From positions 83,142 through 147,141 of the forward strand of contig NZ_JARXWG010000006.1 in the NCBI RefSeq assembly GCF_029893105.1: a DNA stretch of 64,000 nt. Direction: 5' to 3'. The translations under genes and the position numbers were made by a program. The stretch is from Parabacteroides sp. PF5-9 (GTDB lineage Bacteria; Bacteroidota; Bacteroidia; Bacteroidales; Tannerellaceae). Below are positions 25,633 to 34,196 of this stretch, piece by piece (within the stretch, counting starts at the first letter, position 1; each line of letters begins with the position of its first letter). A model generated the notes under the pieces. It was not told the DNA's origin and searched no databases. It worked only from the letters and a program-made list of their open reading frames with translations.

Positions 25633-28600
25633 ATGGAACTTAAAATATACAAACAAAACGGAGACGTGAGGGCGGTAGTATCGCCTTCCGATAGCGCAAC
25701 CCAGCAGCTCGGCGTTATGGAGGAAAACGTCCTCTCCCTTTCTTTTGTCCTCTATGAGTTTATCATGCTGGAGGTGAACGACTATGTCGATTTTGAGGGG
25801 TTCCGCTATACTTTAACCGGAGATTACCGCCCGGAACAAAAGTCTACTATTGAATATAAATACGAAGTCCGTTTTTATGGTGCGGAAGATGTTACAAAGG
25901 ATACGCTGGTCTTAAAAATGGTAGACGGGGACAATTCCGCCGAGTTTTCGCTAACAGACACGGCCAGAGTCCACGCCCAGTTAATCGTCGATAACCTAAA
26001 CCGCAAAGAAGGCCGTAACGTCTGGGTGGTTGGCGAGGTCATTGATACGGGCGTTTATGAGGTTGTATATAGCAAAACGTCCTGTTTCGACGGACTTACC
26101 AAAGCGGCCGAAGGCGCCGAGACGGAATGGTGGATAGAAGGCTATTCCGTAAATATAAGCCGTTGCGAACACGGCAAAGCTATTGAGCTGGAATACAATA
26201 AGGGGCTTATTAGCCTGTCAAAATCAGAGAACACAAACGCCCGTTTCTTTACCCGGCTTTATCCGCTGGGAAGTACGCGCAATATAGACAAGGCCAAATA
26301 CGGCCATGCCCGCCTCCAGCTACCGGGTGGCGCGGAGTACATAGAAAGAAACACCCATTTAGGAATTAAGGAACAGGGCGAGGAGTCCGCGTTTTCCCAT
26401 ATATACCCCCGGCGCATTGGTTACGTTGATACTGTTAGACAAGAGGAACGCACAGGCGAGGACGGGGAAAAATATACGGTCTATTTCTTTACGGATAAAG
26501 CCCTCAATTTTGACCCTAACAGCTACGAAATAGGCGGTCTGGTTAAGCGTATTGTTTTCGAGGACGGCTCGCTAAACGGGCGGGATTTTGATGTAAATTT
26601 TAGCTCAAAAGATAAAGAGTTTGAAATAATAACCCAGTTCCCGTTTGACAACTTACAACTACCCGGCGGGGCGCTTATCCCCAAGAAAGGCGACCCGTAT
26701 GTCTTGTATAATATCACTATGCCGGACGAGTATTACCCCCTTGCCGAAACAGAGTACCAGGAGGCCGTCGAAAAGTATATCGAAAACTTTAGCGTTGATG
26801 TGTCAATATATAAGGCGGCAACCGATTACGTTTACTTTTTGGAGAAGGGTATAGTCTTAAAGCTCGGTAGCCGGGTAAGGCTTCATAGTAAGGAATATTT
26901 TGCCGAAGGCTACCGCGATAGCCGTATAATCCGTATAACCCGGAAAGTAAACAACCCGCAGGAAATAAATATAGAATGTTCCCATGCGGTGGCCGTTGGG
27001 CGGCTTACGCAAATAGAGAACAGCCTTGTTAATGTCGAGGCGGCAATTAAATCGCCCACCGGTGGGTCTAACGTGCAAATACTCCGCACATGGGACAGCG
27101 CCGACCCGACGGATTATAACGTTTTCTCCGCCCTTCGTACCCTGTACGAAATACGGGGCGTTATCGGTGAAATGTCCGACCGGTTTATTCGCAAGGATAT
27201 TCCGGACGAAGCCCACGGGCTTATAACATTTAACGCCGGTATATGTACGCCGGGTTTTGTGGAAGGCTTTACGGCCGTCGGTAAGGGCATGAAGGTTTAC
27301 GACAATGGCAACGTTACCCTTATGGAGCTCCGCGCCCGCAAAAGTTCCCTATTTGGCGCCAGCCTGTCCTCTGAAACTTTTGTTTCGGGCTTTCCCAACG
27401 GTACGGGGTGGATGCTGGCCGACTACACCCGTAAGAACGCCGCCGGGGTCGAAGAAAAAAAATACAAGTTAGAACTCGACGACCTGACAGTCCGGGGCAA
27501 TTTCCGCGTTTACGAAATGGTTATTTCGCAATTACTCGGTGAAAATGATAACCGGATTTTTGCGGGTATGATGAAAATAGACCATATCGACGAGGAAACA
27601 AATACTATCTATCTCGATACGGACGAGGGTGTCCTGTACAATCCCTTCCGCTCCGACGATATACTTATGGTTCAACGCTTCGGCGGTTTGCCTACCCCGG
27701 AAAATGACTACCAAGTAATAAAAAACTATGAGCTTAAAGTTTCCGAGGCCGGTATAGGTGATTTGATCGAAAAAGAGAAACGGCTGGATTATATCCGCTT
27801 TGATACGTTCGTCGGGGATATTTCGACCGTGGCCGCTGGCGACGTCCTTGTACGCGTGGATAACTTAACAAACTCCACCCGTAAGGGTATAATGAAAATA
27901 ACGACTATTGACGAGTTTGGAGCGCCATACCTTGACGTTATCTACGGCATGAAAACAGATTTAGAGAACTCGACAAAGGTACGGCTCGGAAATCTGGAAG
28001 GTTTGGTAACGCCCTATTGGGGGCGTCTGGAGGGCTGGGGCTTAATGGCTACACATACCTATTTAAAAGGCCGTTTCATATTACAAACAGGCGAGGACGT
28101 CCTTACGAAGTTTGAAATTACCGAAGGGCTTATAAAATCGGAGATAGCGTCCGTCCGTATGGAAATACAGGAGAAAGACAACTATTTAAGTAATTCCTCA
28201 TTTACAAAAGATACAGACATGTGGGAAGCCATGTCCGACATACGGCTCTTTACTATTTCCGCCCGGTTCCTGTATTTTAACGAAAATTTTTATTCCGATA
28301 AAAAGAGCGTTGCGGCTATTGTTACCGAAGGCGACCGCCGGGCTTTACGGCTAAAGAACGCAGGCGTAAAACAATATAACAAGGATTTGGCGAAAAAGCC
28401 GGAGAAGCCGCTGGATATTGAGGACGAAGACAAAGAAAAGGAAGTATGGCCGACGTTTTACATATCCTTCCGCTATAAATGTGTAAAAGCCGGAACGCTT
28501 GAAATAGGTTTCCGGGGTGAAGATTGCTTTTTTACCGAGGAGATCGAGCCGACGGACGCTTACCTCTCTAAAGAGTTTTCCGGCGAGTGGGACGGCGAGG

Positions 28601-29679
28601 GTGATTTTGAGATAAGATTTAGCGGGGATATTTATATATACTCTTTGGCTCTGGCCGACAATCCGCTGGAGAACTTTAAGATTGAAACGTTTACACGGTT
28701 TTACCAGACAGACACTAAAATTGGTCTGTTAGCGCAGAAAACCGACAAAATGCAAGGCACAATTACGACACTCGGTATCGACCTCGATGCACTGGAGGAA
28801 ACCGTAACGCTATACGCAAAAAAAACCGACTCAATCAATCAAACGGTTTTATCGCTGGGTATCCAGCTAAACGCTGCCGACGAAAGTATAAGGATATGGG
28901 CGTCGAAAACAAATTCGCTCGACGGAACCGTCCGGCAGCTCGGTATTGATTTAAGTATAGTTTCAAACTCACTTACATTATACGCGAAGGAAAAGGATAT
29001 AACCGGCGCGTGGATAGTTGGGCGGATAAACATTTCACCCTCTACGGTTAAAATCGAAGCTAAAAATATTCAGTTGGAGGGGAAGGTTTCGTTTACCATG
29101 CTGGATTGGCAAGTACAATCTTTAATGAATAGCTATGTACAGTCCCATAATCTGGGAAGTCTGGCATATTATAGCAAGGTTGAGCAGGCCATGAAAGACG
29201 AGACGCTTATAGTGGGAGGTTTTATAAAGACTTCACTAATTAGCGTAAACGAAATTTTTGCACAACAAGCAACAATAGGGCAATTTAAAATTAACGGCGG
29301 TTATCTCCAGTGGCAAGATTACTACGGCGACGGGGCAACCCTTGTGTTGGGTTTTAACTCATGGTATGCAAATAGTTGTATCGCTGTCCGGGCTGGTTTC
29401 TTTGGTAATGGTGTCAGCTCAATAGCGGCAAAGGGTGGCGCTGCCTTTTTCGGCTCCATGTACTCCTCCCCTTCATATCCAAACACAGGCTATTTATATG
29501 CAGCCTTTTTCGACGGCGATCTGGTTATGACCCGCGGGAATATTATCGTAAGAAGTGGCGGAGTAAGCGGTAAAGGTGTTATTCAAGCCGACGAAATGCT
29601 GCCTCAAAACGGTTTTTCCGGGTCAATGAAAGGCAAGAGCATGGAATTTAAAAACGGAATACTTATTAGAGCATGGTAA
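25633..29679 (+). CDS. Tail tip / tail-associated protein
   Basis: 1348 residues. The N-terminal 400 residues resemble hub-type tail proteins (LKIYKQNGDVRAVVSPSDSA, YVDFEGFRYTLTGDYRPEQK). The middle is beta-rich and carries a carbohydrate-binding-like jelly-roll stretch around residues 850-1000. From about 1010 there are three repeats of a short unit: TKIGLLAQKTDKMQGTITTL, VTLYAKKTDSINQTVLSLGI and IRIWASKTNSLDGTVRQLGI. These look like a trimeric shaft. It probably forms the tail tip and holds the fibre. Confidence 0.75.
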   Translation: MELKIYKQNGDVRAVVSPSDSATQQLGVMEENVLSLSFVLYEFIMLEVNDYVDFEGFRYTLTGDYRPEQKSTIEYKYEVRFYGAEDVTKDTLVLKMVDGDNSAEFSLTDTARVHAQLIVDNLNRKEGRNVWVVGEVIDTGVYEVVYSKTSCFDGLTKAAEGAETEWWIEGYSVNISRCEHGKAIELEYNKGLISLSKSENTNARFFTRLYPLGSTRNIDKAKYGHARLQLPGGAEYIERNTHLGIKEQGEESAFSHIYPRRIGYVDTVRQEERTGEDGEKYTVYFFTDKALNFDPNSYEIGGLVKRIVFEDGSLNGRDFDVNFSSKDKEFEIITQFPFDNLQLPGGALIPKKGDPYVLYNITMPDEYYPLAETEYQEAVEKYIENFSVDVSIYKAATDYVYFLEKGIVLKLGSRVRLHSKEYFAEGYRDSRIIRITRKVNNPQEINIECSHAVAVGRLTQIENSLVNVEAAIKSPTGGSNVQILRTWDSADPTDYNVFSALRTLYEIRGVIGEMSDRFIRKDIPDEAHGLITFNAGICTPGFVEGFTAVGKGMKVYDNGNVTLMELRARKSSLFGASLSSETFVSGFPNGTGWMLADYTRKNAAGVEEKKYKLELDDLTVRGNFRVYEMVISQLLGENDNRIFAGMMKIDHIDEETNTIYLDTDEGVLYNPFRSDDILMVQRFGGLPTPENDYQVIKNYELKVSEAGIGDLIEKEKRLDYIRFDTFVGDISTVAAGDVLVRVDNLTNSTRKGIMKITTIDEFGAPYLDVIYGMKTDLENSTKVRLGNLEGLVTPYWGRLEGWGLMATHTYLKGRFILQTGEDVLTKFEITEGLIKSEIASVRMEIQEKDNYLSNSSFTKDTDMWEAMSDIRLFTISARFLYFNENFYSDKKSVAAIVTEGDRRALRLKNAGVKQYNKDLAKKPEKPLDIEDEDKEKEVWPTFYISFRYKCVKAGTLEIGFRGEDCFFTEEIEPTDAYLSKEFSGEWDGEGDFEIRFSGDIYIYSLALADNPLENFKIETFTRFYQTDTKIGLLAQKTDKMQGTITTLGIDLDALEETVTLYAKKTDSINQTVLSLGIQLNAADESIRIWASKTNSLDGTVRQLGIDLSIVSNSLTLYAKEKDITGAWIVGRINISPSTVKIEAKNIQLEGKVSFTMLDWQVQSLMNSYVQSHNLGSLAYYSKVEQAMKDETLIVGGFIKTSLISVNEIFAQQATIGQFKINGGYLQWQDYYGDGATLVLGFNSWYANSCIAVRAGFFGNGVSSIAAKGGAAFFGSMYSSPSYPNTGYLYAAFFDGDLVMTRGNIIVRSGGVSGKGVIQADEMLPQNGFSGSMKGKSMEFKNGILIRAW

Positions 29680-29691
29680 ATATATAATCTT

Positions 29692-30009
29692 ATGGAAACA
29701 AAAAAAAGAAAAGGCTCCGATAATGGCGGGAGCAAAAAAGAAAACGCCATTTATGACTTTACAAAATTGAAAGTTGAAAATGTAAACGGTGAAACCGAAG
29801 CGCTGGACGTCGCCCGTATTGTTGGGAATATTTATTACAACAATACCCCGGACATAGGACAAATGGACAAAGCCCGCGAGATTTTCCACAAAGGCAAAAC
29901 GGAATTAACGCCGGAAGAATGCCAGTATTTCGAGCGGGCAATACTGCAAAGCGAAATGCTGCCAGCGCCGATAAAAGTTGCTATTCAAAAAATGTTTAAG
30001 GAGGAATAA
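29692..30009 (+). CDS. Hypothetical tail-region protein
   Basis: 105 residues with a basic, Gly-rich N-terminus (METKKRKGSDNGGSKKENA), a middle strand part, and a helical C-terminus (GKTELTPEECQYFERAILQS). Placed between tail tip and fibre genes. No family recognised. Confidence 0.5.
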   Translation: METKKRKGSDNGGSKKENAIYDFTKLKVENVNGETEALDVARIVGNIYYNNTPDIGQMDKAREIFHKGKTELTPEECQYFERAILQSEMLPAPIKVAIQKMFKEE

Positions 30010-30012
30010 ATT

Positions 30013-30318
30013 ATGGACGAAATGCTGGAGAAAGGTATAAATTTTAGCATTGATATGCGCGAGAGAAAGGCCACCGTGGCCGTTAATGGCTCTATTTCTT
30101 TGGCTTTAAATATTAGCCAGAAAACAGGGGAGCCAGTAAGCAACATAACCGGTCAGATTTTGAAAAATGGCCGGACTGTTGGAGGATTTAATATGGACAG
30201 GAACTCCGGTTTTGCAAATGTATCATTTGACGGTTTTATGTCCTTAACCCCGGAGGAGCGCACCGCTATATATGGTGCATTTGATACAAGCGTTACGGAA
30301 TTATTAGCGGAAGGGTAA
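30013..30318 (+). CDS. Hypothetical tail-region protein
   Basis: 101 residues, mostly strands (FSIDMRERKATVAVNGSISL, GRTVGGFNMDRNSGFANVSF) and a C-terminal helix (TPEERTAIYGAFDTSVTELL). The same operon as the fibre genes, 3 bp after the previous stop. No family recognised. Confidence 0.5.
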   Translation: MDEMLEKGINFSIDMRERKATVAVNGSISLALNISQKTGEPVSNITGQILKNGRTVGGFNMDRNSGFANVSFDGFMSLTPEERTAIYGAFDTSVTELLAEG

Positions 30319-30322
30319 TACA

Positions 30323-31375
30323 GTGGCCGATATAAGTACAGAACAAATAACCGAGATAGCCCAGAGGGTTAAATCCCTTTTGTCTGCCGAGTCGCAGGGG
30401 GTCGGAGAAATACCGGTCGTTAATAATCTGGCCGGCATCCGTTCGCTCCCTGCTTTACAGAGGACGGGCGAAATCGACAAGGTTGTAGAAGCTCCCCTTA
30501 CGCTACTGATAGGGGAAACCGGAGCGACGCCTGTACTTACTTTTAAGATTAAGGCGCTCGCCTATGGCAGTGAACCGACCGTAAACAAGACAGGAACCGC
30601 CGGAGCTCCGACAATAACTATCGGCTTCCCTCTTGCTAAAAATGGCGACGAGTTGCAAGTCCGCAAAGGTGTAACCGGGATAGAGGCGAAGTACGAAACG
30701 GAGGAGGAGGCAGCGTGGCGGGTTTTATGGACTTATCGCGATGTAATGCCGGACGTTTCTGATTTTAGTCCCGAAGGTATCGCCCTATTGCAAAAACCGG
30801 CACAAGACGCCGCCAACGAAACTCGCACCTTAAATACGGCCATTGCCGAAAAAGAGAAGGAAAGGGATGCGGCCGAAGAAACCCGCAAACAGAACGAGGA
30901 AGACCGGCGAAAAAAAACGGTGGGTTATGACGCGGCTGAGGCTCTCCGAAAGAAGGGCGAGGAAGACCGGGAAACCGCCGAAGGCAAAAGAGGCAAGGCT
31001 GAAGGGGAAAGGAACGAACGCGAGGATGCCCGCATCGTAAACAACGAGCTTTGGAAAAAGGCCGAAGCCGGACGGGTAGAAGCCGAAGAAAACCGGGAAG
31101 AAGAAACCGTAAAACGCCTTGTTGCCTCCGATGCTGCCGTAGAGAGACTTAACCGCCTGTCAGACAACCGCGACAAAATTGTCGACGGTTATTGGTGGCA
31201 CTATAACGAGGGAACGGGCGAATATGAGGAAACGGGCGAACGGGCACACGGCGACGTCCTATATGCGACTTTTGGGCTCAACCCTGCAACAGGTGTACTG
31301 ACAATGTGCACCGACGAAAAGTATAACGGGGCAAACTTCGAGCTGGATAACGGAATTTTAAAAGTAACAATATGA
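30323..31375 (+). CDS. Tail fibre shaft protein with long coiled coil
   Basis: 350 residues from a GTG start. A beta-rich N-terminal part (about 1-150) is followed by a strongly charged, alanine/glutamate/arginine-rich helix of some 120 residues with an 11-to-15-residue repeat (EERKKKGEEDRETAEGKRGK-like units), and a short C-terminal strand domain (GVLTMCTDEKYNGANFELDN). It overlaps the DGR target fibre by 4 bp (ATGA), so the two are probably made together and form one fibre. Confidence 0.65.
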   Translation: MADISTEQITEIAQRVKSLLSAESQGVGEIPVVNNLAGIRSLPALQRTGEIDKVVEAPLTLLIGETGATPVLTFKIKALAYGSEPTVNKTGTAGAPTITIGFPLAKNGDELQVRKGVTGIEAKYETEEEAAWRVLWTYRDVMPDVSDFSPEGIALLQKPAQDAANETRTLNTAIAEKEKERDAAEETRKQNEEDRRKKTVGYDAAEALRKKGEEDRETAEGKRGKAEGERNEREDARIVNNELWKKAEAGRVEAEENREEETVKRLVASDAAVERLNRLSDNRDKIVDGYWWHYNEGTGEYEETGERAHGDVLYATFGLNPATGVLTMCTDEKYNGANFELDNGILKVTI

Positions 31376-33777
31376 AGCAAACAACAGTATTAGGAAAAGT
31401 AAGTATAAGCCCACGGGGCAAATACGACGAAGATACCCCTTACGAGTGGTTGGATTGTATTACCTATATGGGTAGCTCCTTCCTTGTCCTCGCTCCCTTT
31501 AAAGGGATAGCCCCCACGGGTGACGGTGTTATAACCATGCTTTTAGCAAGGGCGGGAAAAGATTTTAAGTTTGAAGATTTTACGGCCGAACAGTTGTTAA
31601 AGATAAAAGGCGACAAAGGGGAAACCGGAAAGGGTTTAACCGTAAAGGCTTTTTATCCTACGGTTGCAGCCTTACGGGCGGCTGTTCCCAACCCGGAGGC
31701 CGGAGACGCTTACGGTGTCGGTTTTGCCGCTCCTTATGATATTCACATATACGACGGCGACGCCGGCGACTGGGTAAATAACGAAAAGCTACAAGGTGCA
31801 AAGGGGGATAAGGGAGATTCCGCGTATGTGGATTGGCTGAATGAAGGACACGAAGGAGACGTAGCCGCTTTTTTGGATTGGCTACGGGGTACAGACGCCA
31901 GCATTTCCGTAAAAGTGGATACTCCTACAGATTACCGGCTGGAGATTGCAAACGGCGAAGAAAAGGTAACAACCCCCAATCTTAAAGGCCAGAACGGGCG
32001 GGATTGGGAGTGTCCAACATTGGACGACGCCCCGACGGAGGAAACGCTATTCTTTAAAATGGACGACCAAAATATCCCCTTTAAAATCGGCCAGCAAGCC
32101 CGCGTGTTTGATGCAGAGGAGGAGGATTATGTTTTTCACCAGTTATATGATGTTACGGCAGAAAACAAAGCCGTTTGGAAGGTTGCCGGAAGCGGCGGAG
32201 CTCTTAAAGGTGAAAAGCTGGTTGTTACAGTCGAAAGTAACCAGCCGCACCCCGATCAGGCGCTCGTCGGCGTTAAAGCCCGCGTGTCCTATGGTGACGA
32301 CCAAAAGACATTAACGTGGGAGGGCGAGGAACTCATGGCCGATATACCGATGAATATGACTTACAAGGTTGATGTTTCGGATGTTGCCGGCTATAAAACT
32401 CCGCCAGCGGAGGAGCTAATCGCCCTTGTTGGCAACACCCGTAATTTGTCGTTTAAGTATTACAGTGAGTATGTAACTATAAATATATCGGCAGACGACA
32501 CCACCAGCGTAGAAGGCCAGACGGTCAAGGTTGAAAACGTAGATACCGACGAAACAATACACGAAGGACAAGCCGGTACAGGTATTAAATTACGCATACC
32601 CCACGGAACAAAATGCAGGGTGTCTGTTAATGAATACGCGAAATACACCCGCCCGGAAGATGTGGAATTTACGGCTGGAGAACAATCCCGCACGGTTGCG
32701 CTCATATATGAGCGTATATTAAGCGCTTTTGTTGTTGTAAACGAAGACCTTCCCGACCCGGAATACGCCAGCGGCGACGTTAACATCGGCATAAATGCGG
32801 AAATCCTTTCCAAAATGCGCCGTTGCCTTGTAAAGAAAACCGCCGAAGGCGAAGTCTCAATAGCCTATTTAAAGGACGACGATAGTAATTATTACGAAGA
32901 CGGAACCCCAGCGCTTTTAAATGGTAACGAGGGGGATGTTATGGTTTATAAGCCGGAATTTTACTACCGTCTGGAGGAGGTCGAAAATGCAACGTATGGC
33001 ATTCGTACTTCTCTTTTGGATATGGGAGAGGGTTTTATACATAGTCCGGCGAGTTTAATAGGTGCTTATCAATCCGTTAATGTATCCAGTAAAATGTATA
33101 GCCGTAGTGGGTCTGCCCCTTCCGGGAGTATTTCTTCAGATACATGGGAGACGTATGCGAAAAACCGTGGCGGAGGGTATGGGAAAATAGATTATGAACA
33201 ACATTGCATGATTATGTTATTATTCATTTTAAAATATGGAACCCGCAATTCACAGGCTATTTTAGGGGTCGGAGGCGTTAATTATAACGGCGCAAATGGG
33301 TCGACAAATTCTTTAGGAAACAGGGATACCGAGAAAACAACCACAACCCATGCAAATTTTCAGGGCATTGAGGCTGTACACGGGTCGGCTTATGAGTGGG
33401 TTGGAGGCGTAGAGATAAATAACTGGGTGTGGAAAATAACAAACCCGGACGGAACAATCCGCGAGGTGCAGGCGCATAACGCCGGCGGGTGGATAAAAAA
33501 AATCGCGGCCGCCCCCGGAACCCCTTTCGACGTTATACCTACGGCAGTCGGAGGAAGCGAAACGACGTATTATTGTGACTATTACGATACGCAGAGTGGT
33601 GTCCGTGTTTTGGCTCGCTCGTGCAGCTCCACGTATACGAATGGCGGTGTTGCGTACACGAATGCGAGCAACGCATCGTCGGCTACGAGCGCGTATATCG
33701 CCTCTCGTCTCGCTTTCAGAGGCGTTATACGACAAGCGCAAAGCGCCGAAGCGTTTAAAGCACTACCAGTGCTTTAA
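31372..33777 (+). CDS. DGR-diversified tail fibre / receptor-binding protein
   Basis: 801 residues. The N-terminal region attaches to the tail and has short collagen-like pieces (KGDKGETGKG, GAKGDKGDS). The middle has repeated beta-domains (about 290-480). The last 250 residues resemble the formylglycine-enzyme type of C-type lectin fold used by DGR targets: RGGGYGKIDYEQH, HGSAYEWVGGVEINNWVWKI, and a terminal SRLAFRGVIRQ. The variable repeat covers codons for about residues 745-783 (ARSCSSTYTNGGVAYTNASN onward). This is the surface the phage diversifies to change host receptor. A perfect hairpin overlaps its stop codon. Confidence 0.88.
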   Translation: MKQTTVLGKVSISPRGKYDEDTPYEWLDCITYMGSSFLVLAPFKGIAPTGDGVITMLLARAGKDFKFEDFTAEQLLKIKGDKGETGKGLTVKAFYPTVAALRAAVPNPEAGDAYGVGFAAPYDIHIYDGDAGDWVNNEKLQGAKGDKGDSAYVDWLNEGHEGDVAAFLDWLRGTDASISVKVDTPTDYRLEIANGEEKVTTPNLKGQNGRDWECPTLDDAPTEETLFFKMDDQNIPFKIGQQARVFDAEEEDYVFHQLYDVTAENKAVWKVAGSGGALKGEKLVVTVESNQPHPDQALVGVKARVSYGDDQKTLTWEGEELMADIPMNMTYKVDVSDVAGYKTPPAEELIALVGNTRNLSFKYYSEYVTINISADDTTSVEGQTVKVENVDTDETIHEGQAGTGIKLRIPHGTKCRVSVNEYAKYTRPEDVEFTAGEQSRTVALIYERILSAFVVVNEDLPDPEYASGDVNIGINAEILSKMRRCLVKKTAEGEVSIAYLKDDDSNYYEDGTPALLNGNEGDVMVYKPEFYYRLEEVENATYGIRTSLLDMGEGFIHSPASLIGAYQSVNVSSKMYSRSGSAPSGSISSDTWETYAKNRGGGYGKIDYEQHCMIMLLFILKYGTRNSQAILGVGGVNYNGANGSTNSLGNRDTEKTTTTHANFQGIEAVHGSAYEWVGGVEINNWVWKITNPDGTIREVQAHNAGGWIKKIAAAPGTPFDVIPTAVGGSETTYYCDYYDTQSGVRVLARSCSSTYTNGGVAYTNASNASSATSAYIASRLAFRGVIRQAQSAEAFKALPVL
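33603..33720 (+). repeat. DGR variable repeat (VR)
   Basis: 118 bp at the end of the fibre gene, aligned without gaps to the template at 33926-34043. There are 12 differences; 11 are at template adenines (A to G, T or C) and one is T to C at 33713. The changed codons are mainly template AAY (Asn) turned to Ser, Tyr or Ala. The 17-bp stretch 33695-33711 is identical to the template at 34018-34034 and is the likely initiation of mutagenic homology. Confidence 0.95.
33755..33777 (+). other. Perfect hairpin downstream of the VR
   Basis: TTAAAGCACT and AGTGCTTTAA are perfect 10-nt arms around a 3-nt loop (ACC). The element includes the fibre stop codon and starts 34 nt after the VR. DGRs such as that of BPP-1 need a hairpin or cruciform just downstream of the VR for efficient retrohoming; this is the best candidate here. 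Confidence 0.65.
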
Positions 33778-33782
33778 TTAGT

Positions 33783-33810
33783 ACCGGCTTACGCCGGTCG
33801 ATTTTGATTT
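33783..33810 (+). terminator. Hairpin with T-rich tail after the fibre gene
   Basis: ACCGGC (33783-33788) and GCCGGT (33793-33798) form a 6-bp GC stem with a TTAC loop, followed by a T-rich stretch. It probably ends the late transcript, but it could also belong to the VR-flanking recognition structure. Confidence 0.5.
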
Positions 33811-33859
33811 TTTTGAGGTCGGTTTTTAACAAATGGCCAAACGTTCTTTAAAATCTTGC

Positions 33860-33867
33860 TACCTTTA
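33860..33867 (+). promoter_or_regulatory. Candidate promoter of the DGR template RNA
   Basis: TACCTTTA differs from the -7 consensus TAnnTTTG by one base and lies 58 bp before the template repeat. No clear -33 box is seen. A start near 33873 would give an RNA beginning about 50 nt upstream of the template and running into the RT gene. Confidence 0.4.
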
Positions 33868-33925
33868 CGACGTTAAGACAAAGAATTTGAAAAAATGACT
33901 TTTGAAACAGGTAGAAATCCCCGTG

Positions 33926-34043
33926 CCGTGTTTTGGCTCGCTCGTACAACTCCACGAATACGAATGGCGGTGTTGCGTACACGAATGCGAACAACGCATC
34001 GTCGAATACGAACGCGAATATCGCCTCTCGTCTCATAATCAGA
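33926..34043 (+). repeat. DGR template repeat (TR)
   Basis: The unchanging 118-bp donor copy between fibre and RT genes. In the fibre frame it would read RSYNSTNTNGGVAYTNANNA and so on, with nine AAY codons, the codon type that gives most amino acids but no stop codons when adenines are mutated. Six of the nine are changed in the VR. Confidence 0.95.
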
Positions 34044-34196
34044 AAGACAAAAAATTGCGGCTCCGGTTTTGTAACGTGTTACAGGTTCCGACCGCAAGGG
34101 GATTAGCCTTGCCGCTTGGCAAAAAAATACTTTTTTATTTCAACTTCCGTATAGTAGGTAGAAATACTCGAAATATGGATTTAATCTGAAAGCGAC
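34044..34196 (+). ncRNA. 3' part of the DGR template RNA, structured spacer
   Basis: Between template and RT start are several short stems: GTAAC/GTTAC around GT (34071-34082), GCAAGG/CCTTGC (about 34093-34111) and TTGCC/GGCAA followed by an A run (about 34109-34127). DGR RTs prime cDNA from the spacer downstream of the template, so a folded spacer is expected. The exact RNA ends are not visible. Confidence 0.45.

Noticed and set aside
20106..31375. Contractile tail (myovirus) module
   Set aside because: No sheath, baseplate wedge or gp25-like lysozyme gene lies between tube and fibre; a siphovirus tail fits better.
33313..34097. Two similar minus-strand frames with Arg-rich ETRGDIR sequences
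   Set aside because: Their similarity is only the antisense of the VR/TR repeat and does not indicate a gene family.
33902..34189. 95-residue plus-strand frame running through the template repeat
   Set aside because: It overlaps the non-coding DGR template and folded spacer, and its translation has no protein-like pattern; it is a by-product of the repeat.
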